From Candidatus Heimdallarchaeota archaeon (lineage in GTDB: Archaea; Asgardarchaeota; Heimdallarchaeia; Hodarchaeales; LC-3), in the NCBI GenBank assembly GCA_027364495.1, contig DAHXPE010000226.1, forward strand, positions 1 through 8,600: DNA of 8,600 bases, read 5' to 3'. Below, piece after piece: positions 1 to 5,964 of the stretch. Position 1 is the first letter of the stretch. Each line of letters starts with the position of its first letter. Position numbers and translations under genes: made by a program. Under the pieces are notes generated by a model. It was not told where the DNA came from and searched no databases. It saw only the letters and a program-made list of their open reading frames with translations.

Positions 1-135
1 CTAGTCCATTCAAATGAATTTGTAAAATTCCAAAAGAATAATTCTGATAATTCTATTATTCTAGTTTCATTTGATTTTCCATTATTGGACATCTTTATTG
101 AACCGAAGATTCCAGAGTTGTTATATACACAATAA
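1..135 (+). CDS. Possible 3' end of an unrecognised gene
   Basis: Frame 1 is open from the window edge to a TAA at 133-135 and gives a 44-residue tail. The tail ends in a hydrophobic, protein-like stretch (SIILVSFDFPLLDIF, then IEPKIPELLYTQ). I do not recognise a family. An open run of 44 codons is somewhat unusual in sequence this AT-rich, but the opposite strand is also open across about the same interval, with an ATG at 92-90 reading off the left edge. The coding strand is therefore uncertain, and either reading could be chance. Confidence 0.28.
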   Translation, partial: LVHSNEFVKFQKNNSDNSIILVSFDFPLLDIFIEPKIPELLYTQ

Positions 136-198
136 TGCATAAATACAATGTTTTTTAAAAAGATCTAGTTAATTGACCTTTGATAAAACTGATTACTC

Positions 199-283
199 TA
201 TAAAAAGAAAGGGGGAAAGACAGGAGACAAGTAGAGACAAATCTACTTAGAAAAGCCATTCTCCTGTCCACTTAATATTTTTT
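199..283 (+). ncRNA. Candidate small structured RNA (nested hairpin plus T-run)
   Basis: A locally G+C-richer island lies in a very AT-rich spacer. GACAGGAGA (219-227) pairs perfectly with TCTCCTGTC (260-268). Nested inside, AAGTAGA (229-235) pairs with TCTACTT (242-248) around a 6-nt loop. The 3' side continues into T6 at 278-283, as in a small RNA with a U-rich end. TATA-like sequences lie at about 180-187 and 199-206; the first would place a start near the G5 run at 211. No known RNA family is recognised, so function and strand are inference. An alternative is a terminator or leader hairpin of a neighbouring transcript. Confidence 0.35.
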
Positions 284-375
284 AAAACTACTTTAAGTAC
301 ATTTTTAAGTAAAAATACTACATTAATTTATCCAATCATTAAAATACCTGGTATAATACAATGCTCCTATTTTTG

Positions 376-442
376 ACTGAAAATTTTTTACTAAGTACGA
401 AGATCATTTATTCTCATGTCGGTCTTTTAGTAAAAAATCAGT
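376..442. repeat. Long imperfect inverted repeat / stem-loop
   Basis: ACTGA (376-380), TTTTTTACTAA (384-394) and AAGATC (400-405) pair with GGTCTT (421-426), TTAGTAAAAAA (427-437) and TCAGT (438-442). This gives about 22 pairs (one G-U), two bulges on the left arm (AAA and GTACG) and a 15-nt loop. The arms are too long to be routine chance in an intergenic spacer. It could be a structured RNA, a miniature mobile-element remnant, or the terminator region downstream of the leftward aldo/keto reductase, whose stop is about 155 bp away. Confidence 0.4.
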
Positions 443-597
443 AACTAGAAAAGAAAGTAAGAGCTCAATTTTTGATACTTAACCATTATATTTTGACCAA
501 GATGAGGAAAAACTTTAATACAATTTAAATACTCTTTCTTTCTAAGTCTTATATCACAATTTTATCTTGGATTAGTTTTAGACAATTAAGAATTGAG

Positions 598-1578
598 TTA
601 TCTCCCAAGTGGATTATTATACGAGTGCCCAAGTATAGGTCTTACTGTGTATGCTTCACTTATTCTCTTAAAATAATCCTGGTCAATGGTTGCATCGACT
701 ACTGTTACTGCTTCTTCTAAATGCGAAAGTTTTGTCACTCCTAATATTGGACTTGTTATTCCCTTTTGATGCAGGACCCATGCTAGAGCCATTTGTGATA
801 CAGATAAATCATTTTCTGTTGCACAGTTTTCAATCACATCTAACACTTCATAATTATTTGGATTGTCATACCAGCTTAGGAATGCGTCTGTCTCATTCCT
901 TATAGTTTTCTCTTTTTGTTTTATTGCTCCAGATAGAAAGCCTCTAGCCAATGGACTCCAGGGTATAACTGCCATCCCCTCATCAATGCAATAAGGAATC
1001 ATTTCTCTTTCTTCTTCTCTATAAATAGCATTATAATGGTTTTGCATGCTTGTAAACTTCTCCAAGCTTAATTTTTCCGCTAAGTAGTTTGCTTTTGCTA
1101 GTTCCCAAGTATACATCGATGAAGCACCTATGTGGTTTACCAATCCTTCATCTATAAGGTGATTCAGGGATCTCATTAACTGATCCATTGAAACTGTGTA
1201 ATCAAGTCTATGAATTTGGTATAGGTCTATATTGTCTGTTTGGAGTCGATGTAATGATTTTTTGACTTCTCTTCTTATATGGTTTCTATTTAATCCTTCA
1301 TCATTTGGTTTATCGCCGGTTGAAAATCTTACTTTAGTTGCTATAATTATTTCATCTCGAACTTCTTTTAAAAGTTCACCGATTATTTCTTCAGATCGTC
1401 CATTGGCATAAACATTTGCTGTATCAAAAAAATTTATTCCTAAATCAAGAGCCTTTTTAACTATTGGTTTTGCTTGATCTATTTCAATATTCCAAGCACG
1501 AGTATTACCAAAAGACATTGTTCCAAAGCATATTTTTGATACTTTTATTCCTGTTAGTCCTAATGTGGTGTATTTCAT
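598..1578 (-). CDS. Aldo/keto reductase
   Basis: NAD(P)H-dependent oxidoreductase of the AKR superfamily (TIM barrel, cytoplasmic), which reduces aldehydes or ketones; the substrate cannot be read from sequence. In a 326-residue protein starting at the ATG at 1578, the catalytic tetrad is Asp52 (FFDTANVY), Tyr57, Lys82 (ATKV) and His123 (YQIHRLD), at family-typical positions. Later motifs GLVNHIGASS and VIPWSPLARGFLSG, and the C-terminal cofactor region (SPILGVTKLSHLEEA), are intact. The frame stays open upstream to an ATG at 1650, but those 24 residues are Lys/Asn-rich and precede the normal first strand (MKYTTLGLTGIKVSKICFGTM). A TATA-like element 25 bp before 1578 also supports the shorter start. 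It stands alone, with non-coding sequence on both sides. Confidence 0.93.
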   Translation of the reverse strand: MKYTTLGLTGIKVSKICFGTMSFGNTRAWNIEIDQAKPIVKKALDLGINFFDTANVYANGRSEEIIGELLKEVRDEIIIATKVRFSTGDKPNDEGLNRNHIRREVKKSLHRLQTDNIDLYQIHRLDYTVSMDQLMRSLNHLIDEGLVNHIGASSMYTWELAKANYLAEKLSLEKFTSMQNHYNAIYREEEREMIPYCIDEGMAVIPWSPLARGFLSGAIKQKEKTIRNETDAFLSWYDNPNNYEVLDVIENCATENDLSVSQMALAWVLHQKGITSPILGVTKLSHLEEAVTVVDATIDQDYFKRISEAYTVRPILGHSYNNPLGR

Positions 1579-1598
1579 GAATTTTTGATTTTTATTTT

Positions 1599-1606
1599 TA
1601 TTTAAA
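1599..1606 (-). promoter_or_regulatory. TATA-box candidate for the aldo/keto reductase
   Basis: Minus-strand TTTAAATA is centred about 25 bp upstream of the ATG at 1578. This is the archaeal TBP-site distance to a transcription start, so transcription would begin at or next to the start codon (leaderless mRNA). No Shine-Dalgarno sequence is visible there, which agrees. Confidence 0.4.
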
Positions 1607-1987
1607 TGCTTATGTAAAGATCTTTGACCGAGTATTGTAAAATTTTGCATTTTAAACTATTTAGGTGCCAATTAAAAAGAAAAATTTTTTATTAGTAATT
1701 AGATACACATTCTTTATGGCCAATTTTACTAGATAATTAGAAACTGAGATTTACAGTAGCAATTGATCTATTTTGAGGTTCGAATTTTCTATTTAATTTA
1801 GATCTTCCTACCACTCAGAAATTTGAAACTGCTTGAATTTTTCTTTCGCAAGAATTTGCCAATTTTGTTTCACGATTTAGTAATATGGATTATTCTGACT
1901 GGTAGAAGTATCACAATAATTCACATTCTTGAAAGAATTGAATAATTCCTAAAATTTAAATTTTCATTTTAAGAATCTTTACAGATG

Positions 1988-2038
1988 CTAACGAACAGAA
2001 TTTTAGTAGAAATATGGAAAAAAAGCACTATTCGTTAG
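1988..2038. terminator. Inverted repeat downstream of dsrE2, possible terminator
   Basis: CTAACGAA (1988-1995) and TTCGTTAG (2031-2038) are perfect 8-bp arms around a 35-nt loop, starting 28 nt past the stop of the leftward dsrE2 gene. No long T-run directly follows on the minus strand, so termination is only one reading. The same AACGAA/TTCGT core recurs at 5777-5793, downstream of the rightward operon. Confidence 0.3.
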
Positions 2039-2066
2039 AAATTTCAATCTTGAGAAGTAATGTACT

Positions 2067-2543
2067 TTAAATGTATAATGTTACGTCAGCATCGGCTGCA
2101 TAGTTTAAAAAACCAGCAGCACCTAATACATCTGTTATTTCTGGTATTAAATCTTCCTTTTTCATACCAAAGACATCCATAGTCATTTGACAGGCAAATA
2201 ATTTTACATCGGAATCAATTGCTGCCCGTAATAAGTCTGGGTAGGTTGCGACCTTTGATTTCTTCATCCAGCTTTTCATGATTCTTGTTGCAAGATTAGT
2301 CATACCAGGGAGCATACCAATAATATTTGGTACAGGCATTGGTTGTGCTGGGTTGCCTACTGAACTAACTTTCATCTTTTTATATTTCTTTTTATTTACC
2401 AAATTTAATCCGTAGAATGTAAAAAAGATTCCAACTTCCCAATCAAGTGCACCTGCTGTTGTTGCTAAAATTAATGGTGGATAGGCTTCATCCAATGTTC
2501 CTTTTGAAGCAATTATTGCTAATTTTCTCTTTTGTTCAGTCAT
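2067..2543 (-). CDS. DsrE2-type sulfur carrier (DsrE/DsrF/DrsH-like)
   Basis: 158-residue soluble protein of the DsrE/F/H-like family, which carries sulfane sulfur as a cysteine persulfide in the cytoplasm. The full family pattern is visible: N-terminal strand KLAIIASKGTLDEAYPPLILATTA, central FFTFYGLNLVNKK, the NPAQPMPVPNIIGMLPGM segment, then the active-site motif ACQMTMDVFGMKKEDL with Cys118, the only cysteine. Length is normal for the soluble form and no membrane helix stands out. It is the second gene of a pair: its ATG lies 24 nt after the tusA stop, with AGGAG 14 nt upstream, a rather long spacing. TusA-DsrE pairing is well known in sulfur oxidisers, where the two exchange sulfur. The exact acceptor here is unknown. 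Confidence 0.88.
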   Translation of the reverse strand: MTEQKRKLAIIASKGTLDEAYPPLILATTAGALDWEVGIFFTFYGLNLVNKKKYKKMKVSSVGNPAQPMPVPNIIGMLPGMTNLATRIMKSWMKKSKVATYPDLLRAAIDSDVKLFACQMTMDVFGMKKEDLIPEITDVLGAAGFLNYAADADVTLYI

Positions 2544-2567
2544 ATGTTAATATCGTTCTCCTAGTGA

Positions 2568-2807
2568 TTATTTAGTTTTTTTAATATAAAAGAAGTACTC
2601 TTTTCCTACCTGTTCATGATGCACAAGTTCATTACCAGTCTGATTGGCCCAGCCTTTTACATCAGGAACTGAACCAGGATCAGTTGCGATCATTTCGACG
2701 ATTTGTCCAATTTGTAAATCTTTCAACTTTTTTTTCAATGTAACTATGGGCATTGGACAGGACATATTTCTACAATCTGCTTTAACATGGATTACTTCAG
2801 GTTTCAT
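2568..2807 (-). CDS. tusA: TusA-family sulfur carrier (CPMP type)
   Basis: Small TusA/SirA-family protein (79 residues from the ATG at 2807) that relays persulfide sulfur between enzymes in the cytoplasm. The signature ADCRNMSCPMPIVTLKKKL matches the family pattern, with active-site Cys17 in CPMP and a second cysteine, Cys12. The central EMIATDPGSVPDVKGWANQTGNEL and the C-terminal strand KEYFFYIKK complete the beta-alpha-beta-alpha-beta-beta fold. A GTG at 2816 would add three residues; I prefer the ATG because the archaeal Shine-Dalgarno-like GGTGTGAT sits just before it. First gene of a leftward tusA-dsrE2 pair and divergent from a second dsrE-tusA pair on the other side of the intergenic region. 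Confidence 0.88.
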   Translation of the reverse strand: MKPEVIHVKADCRNMSCPMPIVTLKKKLKDLQIGQIVEMIATDPGSVPDVKGWANQTGNELVHHEQVGKEYFFYIKKTK

Positions 2808-2857
2808 AATAATCACACCAAATACCTAAATTGTCTCTTTCTTTTTGATTGTTCACA

Positions 2858-2866
2858 CTTATAAAA
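2858..2866 (-). promoter_or_regulatory. TATA-box candidate for the tusA-dsrE2 pair
   Basis: Minus-strand TTTTATAAG lies about 55 bp upstream of the tusA ATG, predicting a start near 2836 and a leader of roughly 30 nt that includes the GGTG ribosome-binding sequence. Assigned by position and composition only. Confidence 0.4.
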
Positions 2867-3107
2867 TTCGTCTTTTCACTCAAATTTAATGATTAAAATG
2901 TCTGGAATTCTAAACGACCTTTTCAAAAAATGACTATTTTGTAGTTTATAATGGTTCAGTTTTAACTAAAAAGATTTAAAATTAAGTGGGTTTTTTTAAA
3001 CGGCATCTTAACAAATACAAAATTTTGAATGTAACGATGGTAATTCATAATTCGCATATACTTACAAAAATAAACATTTTTTTCTGATAAATGACTAAAA
3101 CCACCCT

Positions 3108-3157
3108 TATAAAAATGAAATTTGATAATTCTTGATTAGAATATTTTCATTTTTTTA
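3108..3157. repeat. Intergenic inverted repeat with facing TATA-like arms
   Basis: AAAAATGAAA (3111-3120) and TTTCATTTTT (3145-3154) are a perfect 10-bp inverted repeat with a 24-nt loop. Both arms continue into TAT after a 2-nt bulge. Each arm therefore reads as a TATAAAAA-like element pointing towards the other. It sits in the middle of the divergent spacer between the two sulfur operons. Function unknown; low sequence complexity weakens the case. Confidence 0.25.
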
Positions 3158-3270
3158 TAGAATCTCCAATTTTTTACTATTTTTTTTATTATACGGTTGA
3201 ATTGTTCCTTTTAATTTACCAATTAGATTAGATTTTTCTGCCATTCTGTGCTTACTACAATATTTAATAA

Positions 3271-3276
3271 TATAAG
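3271..3276 (+). promoter_or_regulatory. TATA-box candidate for the dsrE-tusA-sqr-arsR operon
   Basis: TATAAG lies about 58 bp before the ATG at 3332, inside the palindrome ATAAGCTTAT (3272-3281). It predicts a start near 3298 and a leader of about 34 nt. TATATT at 3285-3290 is a second possibility, with a shorter leader. Confidence 0.35.
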
Positions 3277-3291
3277 CTTATCAGTATATTT

Positions 3292-3315
3292 GAATAATTG
3301 AATATTCTCATTATT
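3292..3315. promoter_or_regulatory. Candidate operator dyad at the predicted start of the sulfur operon
   Basis: Overlapping dyads share nearly one centre: GAATATTC (3300-3307), GAATA-N6-TATTC (3292-3307) and AATAAT/ATTATT (3293-3298 and 3310-3315). They cover the predicted transcription start and lie between the TATA candidate and the dsrE start codon, a usual place for an archaeal repressor site. The obvious candidate ligand is the ArsR-family protein encoded last in this operon. That pairing is inference. Confidence 0.3.
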
Positions 3316-3331
3316 ACAACTTCGACATAAT

Positions 3332-3760
3332 ATGGTGATAACAACGAGTAAATTTGCATTACTAGTTAAAAATGGCTCATTTGATAATATGAACACTGCT
3401 GCCCTCATTGCATCTGGTGCTGTGGCCAATGATCATGAGGTATTAATGTTTTTTATGCATGATGCGGTTTGGTCACTCAAAAAGGATATTTTTCAAACTA
3501 ATCGATCAATACATTCAGTGTATCCTGAAGTTACTAAAAGAATAGAGCAAGTCGACAAAAATGGAAAACTCCAAAATTGGTTCAAGTTAATACCACAATT
3601 AAAAGAAATCGGTGAAATCAAAATTGTTGCATGTGGACTAATGATGGATATGTTTGGTCTAGTAAAAGAGGATCTTGTTGATTTTGTTGATGAAGTTGCT
3701 GGTGTTGCATATTTTACTGGTGAAGCAGCCAATTCTGATACTATTATGACTATAGGGTAA
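3332..3760 (+). CDS. DsrE-like sulfur carrier, second copy
   Basis: 142-residue DsrE/F-like protein, probably a cytoplasmic persulfide carrier. It opens with a typical first strand (KFALLVKNGSFDNMNTAALIASGAV) and MFFMHDAVWSLKK, and ends with the family active-site block VACGLMMDMFGLVKEDLVDFVDEVAGVAYF, whose Cys101 is the only cysteine. It is clearly different from the DsrE2 protein encoded at 2067-2543: shorter, without the NPAQPMPVPN segment, and with CGLMMDMFG instead of CQMTMDVFG. The two are paralogues, not a recent duplication. First gene of a four-gene rightward operon, 32 nt before the tusA-like gene. The start is the only good ATG; no strong Shine-Dalgarno is seen. Confidence 0.85.
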   Translation: MVITTSKFALLVKNGSFDNMNTAALIASGAVANDHEVLMFFMHDAVWSLKKDIFQTNRSIHSVYPEVTKRIEQVDKNGKLQNWFKLIPQLKEIGEIKIVACGLMMDMFGLVKEDLVDFVDEVAGVAYFTGEAANSDTIMTIG

Positions 3761-3792
3761 TTTAAATATAGAATATAAAATGAAGTGGTCTT

Positions 3793-4038
3793 ATGTCTCA
3801 AAAAGAAGTAAAAGCAGATAAAGTAATTGATGCTCGAGGTAGCTACTGTCCTGGTCCTTTAATGGAACTTATCAAAACACTTAAAAAAGCTAATGTCGGT
3901 ACAGTCGTTGAGGTATGGAGTAGTGATGAAGGATCTAAAAAAGATATTCCAGCTTGGGCTGAAAAGGCAAAATTTGCTGAATTTGTAGCATCCATTCCAG
4001 CAGATGGATACCAAAGATTTCAAGTAAGAAAAGCATAA
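3793..4038 (+). CDS. tusA: TusA-family sulfurtransferase (CPGP type)
   Basis: 81-residue TusA-like sulfur carrier. The motif VIDARGSYCPGPLMELIKTLKK holds the active-site Cys19, the only cysteine; the later segment WSSDEGSKKDIPAWAEKAKFAEF and the final strand YQRFQVRK fit the fold. CPGP-type TusA proteins are often encoded beside DsrE-like proteins and SQR-like flavoproteins, as here (10 nt to the next gene). It differs from the CPMP-type copy at 2568-2807, which keeps a second cysteine, so the two copies probably serve different donors or acceptors. Expected partners are the preceding DsrE-like protein and the following flavoprotein; this is inferred from order and spacing. Confidence 0.88.
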   Translation: MSQKEVKADKVIDARGSYCPGPLMELIKTLKKANVGTVVEVWSSDEGSKKDIPAWAEKAKFAEFVASIPADGYQRFQVRKA

Positions 4039-4048
4039 ATATTTTCAG

Positions 4049-5227
4049 ATGGTAAAGATGGAAAAATCATTGAAACAAAATGTGGTTATTATAGGAGGAG
4101 GTACTGGTGGTACAGTGGTTGCAAACTTACTTTCAAAAAAAATTGGTAAAATTGCAAATATTACTGTCTTATCTGGAAAAGAAAATGTATTTTATGAACC
4201 AGATAATCTTTTTAGACTTTTTGACACGAAAGACATGAGTTCACAATATAAATCAGTTCGGAAAGTTATTTCAAAAAAAGCCACAGTCACAATCGAACAA
4301 GTTACAAAAATTGATCCAGACAAGCAAATAGTAATGACAGAATCCGGGATGAACTATTCCTATGATTATCTGGTTATAGCTGCGGGAGCAATTTATGACT
4401 TTAGTGAAGAACGTTTACCTGGATATGCTAAAGCAGCCTATAATTTTCACGATGGAAAATCAGTTTTAAAACTACGTGAAGCTTTACAAAATTTTCAAGG
4501 TGGTGATTTAGTCATGAGCATTGCCGATTTACCATATAAATGCCCTGTTTCACCTTTAGAATTTGTTTTTATGTCAAGAGATTACTTTAAAAGAAGGAAA
4601 ATGCTTGATAAAGTAAAGATTCACTTAACATCTCCTCTTCCAAGGGCATTTTCAATACAAAACGTCAGTGACAAAGTTCAAGCTAAATTTGACAAAATGG
4701 GTATTGAAGTACACACATTCTTTAATACAGAATCTATTGACCCAGAAAGAAAAATTGTCGAGAGTTTGGAAGGTGAGGAATTACCTTATGATTTATTAGT
4801 AATGACTCCACCACATTCAGGTCCAAAATTTCTAAAAGATTCTGGTATTGCAAATGATGAATCTTGGTTGCCTGTCAACAAGGAAACCCTAGTCCATGAT
4901 AAATATCCAAATATCTGGGGTCTTGGAGATTGTACTAACCTTCCCATTTCCAAAGCTGGAGCTGCTGCTCATCATCAAGGAAAAATAGTTGCCTCTAACA
5001 TTGCCAATCTTGTCAAACAAAAAGAAGCAAATAAAAAATATGGTGGTAACGTCCAATGTTTTGTTATGACTGGACTACGTTCAAGTATCTTCCTTGATTT
5101 TAACTATAGTAGACCACCACGTGGATTATTTATGAAAGAATTATTTTTGGTTCCACGATTCTGGTACGTTTCGAAATTGTTGTTTAAACCAATGTACTTT
5201 AAATTAGTTCTTAAAGGTCGCGTATAA
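4049..5227 (+). CDS. Sulfide:quinone oxidoreductase-like FAD flavoprotein
   Basis: 392-residue pyridine nucleotide-disulfide oxidoreductase-fold protein of the SQR/flavocytochrome c sulfide dehydrogenase group, which oxidises sulfide on FAD and passes electrons to quinone. Visible: N-terminal dinucleotide motif IIGGGTGG (residues 14-21); YLVIAAGA (108-114); the SQR-type block LPYKCPVSPLEFVFMSRDYF with Cys165; the second FAD motif IWGLGDCTNLPISKAGAAAHHQG (from residue 289); and Cys337 in NVQCFVMTG. Cys165 and Cys337 match the two redox cysteines of SQRs. The third cysteine of some bacterial SQRs (near residue 128) is absent. The aromatic, basic C-terminus (LFMKELFLVPRFWYVSKLLFKPMYFK) could form amphipathic helices for membrane attachment. 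ATG at 4058 is an alternative start. Third gene of the operon. Coenzyme A-persulfide or another thiol substrate is possible. Confidence 0.85.
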   Translation: MVKMEKSLKQNVVIIGGGTGGTVVANLLSKKIGKIANITVLSGKENVFYEPDNLFRLFDTKDMSSQYKSVRKVISKKATVTIEQVTKIDPDKQIVMTESGMNYSYDYLVIAAGAIYDFSEERLPGYAKAAYNFHDGKSVLKLREALQNFQGGDLVMSIADLPYKCPVSPLEFVFMSRDYFKRRKMLDKVKIHLTSPLPRAFSIQNVSDKVQAKFDKMGIEVHTFFNTESIDPERKIVESLEGEELPYDLLVMTPPHSGPKFLKDSGIANDESWLPVNKETLVHDKYPNIWGLGDCTNLPISKAGAAAHHQGKIVASNIANLVKQKEANKKYGGNVQCFVMTGLRSSIFLDFNYSRPPRGLFMKELFLVPRFWYVSKLLFKPMYFKLVLKGRV

Positions 5228-5238
5228 TTCCTTATCCA

Positions 5239-5685
5239 GTGCTAAATTTGACGTTACAGAATAATTCTATTATTTCTACCAAAGATTTCTCACCAGATCT
5301 CAAAGTAAAACTTTTAACTCAACAATCAGAATTTTGTAAAACTTTTACAAATCCAACTCGTCTACAAATTATTAATGTTTTAATAGATGAAGTTTTTGAT
5401 GAGGATGGTTGTGTTAAAAAGGTGTTAAAAGAATTAAATGTGACGGAAATAATATCAGCTATAAAAAAAGAATTCAATATTGAACTTAATCAAACAACAG
5501 TTTCACAACATATTTCAATTCTTAAACAACATCATGTCCTAGAATCTAGGAGAGATGGGAATAATATATATTATAAAGTAGCAAATCCAAAAATAGTTGA
5601 TGCATGTTGTGTTGTCAGAGAAATAGTAATTCATTTTTTAAAAACTACTGCATCATTTTCTGAAAGTCTACCTGAAAATTTTTAA
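5239..5685 (+). CDS. ArsR-family winged-helix regulator, possible sulfur sensor
   Basis: 148-residue DNA-binding regulator. The winged helix is clear: FTNPTRLQIINVLIDE (residues 36-51), recognition helix QTTVSQHISILKQHHVL (85-101) and wing SRRDGNNIYYKVANP (103-117). It is longer than a typical ArsR protein: about 35 residues precede the domain and roughly 18 extra residues lie between RLQII and the recognition helix. Cysteines are Cys33, Cys58, Cys123 and Cys124. A cysteine near the middle of the domain plus cysteine(s) in the last helix recalls SqrR/BigR, which sense sulfide-derived persulfides through a disulfide or polysulfide link; that comparison is inference. A metal sensor remains possible. 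The GTG start follows the flavoprotein stop by 11 nt, so it is last in the operon and may autoregulate it. Confidence 0.85.
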   Translation: MLNLTLQNNSIISTKDFSPDLKVKLLTQQSEFCKTFTNPTRLQIINVLIDEVFDEDGCVKKVLKELNVTEIISAIKKEFNIELNQTTVSQHISILKQHHVLESRRDGNNIYYKVANPKIVDACCVVREIVIHFLKTTASFSESLPENF

Positions 5686-5691
5686 AAAACG

Positions 5692-5718
5692 ACAGTTTCA
5701 ACCAGATGTTCAAACTGT
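5692..5718. terminator. Dyad downstream of the sulfur operon
   Basis: ACAGTTT (5692-5698) and AAACTGT (5712-5718) form 7-bp perfect arms with a 13-nt loop, starting 6 nt after the regulator's stop codon. It could be a 3'-end hairpin or a binding site. Short arms keep confidence low. Confidence 0.25.
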
Positions 5719-5776
5719 AAAATTCTGCTAGTGATTATCTACTCAAGTTTAAAAATTTACAAAATTTTATCGGTTA

Positions 5777-5793
5777 ACGAATAATTTATTCGT
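5777..5793. repeat. Palindrome ACGAATAA-T-TTATTCGT
   Basis: A perfect 8-bp inverted repeat with a one-base centre lies 91 nt downstream of the operon's last gene and is followed by an AT-rich stretch with T5. Its core (AACGAA...TTCGT) matches the arms of the hairpin at 1988-2038, also downstream of a sulfur-carrier gene. Terminator, regulator site or small repeat are all open. Confidence 0.35.
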
Positions 5794-5964
5794 AGATTTT
5801 TAAAATTTTATGGTCTACTACATTTAATGAAATCTAGAGTGATAATGAAAAAGGTGACGAAGGGAGAATAAAGCAAAAAATGTGAAAAAAAGAGAAAAGG
5901 GATGTAGTTGAATTAAGTATTTTTCTTCTCTAATTTATTCTTCTTCAGAATATTTGGCTGATTT

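Noticed and set aside
3223..3429. Minus-strand open frame starting inside the dsrE-like gene
   Set aside because: Antisense to the start of a clear DsrE-family gene and running into its promoter; composition is not protein-like and no motif is seen.
2067..3760. Recent tandem or inverted duplication of the tusA-dsrE pair
   Set aside because: The two DsrE and the two TusA proteins differ throughout in sequence, length and active-site context, so they are old paralogues.
3493..3801. 102-codon minus-strand frame opposite the dsrE-like gene
   Set aside because: Shadow of a confidently identified coding sequence on the other strand.
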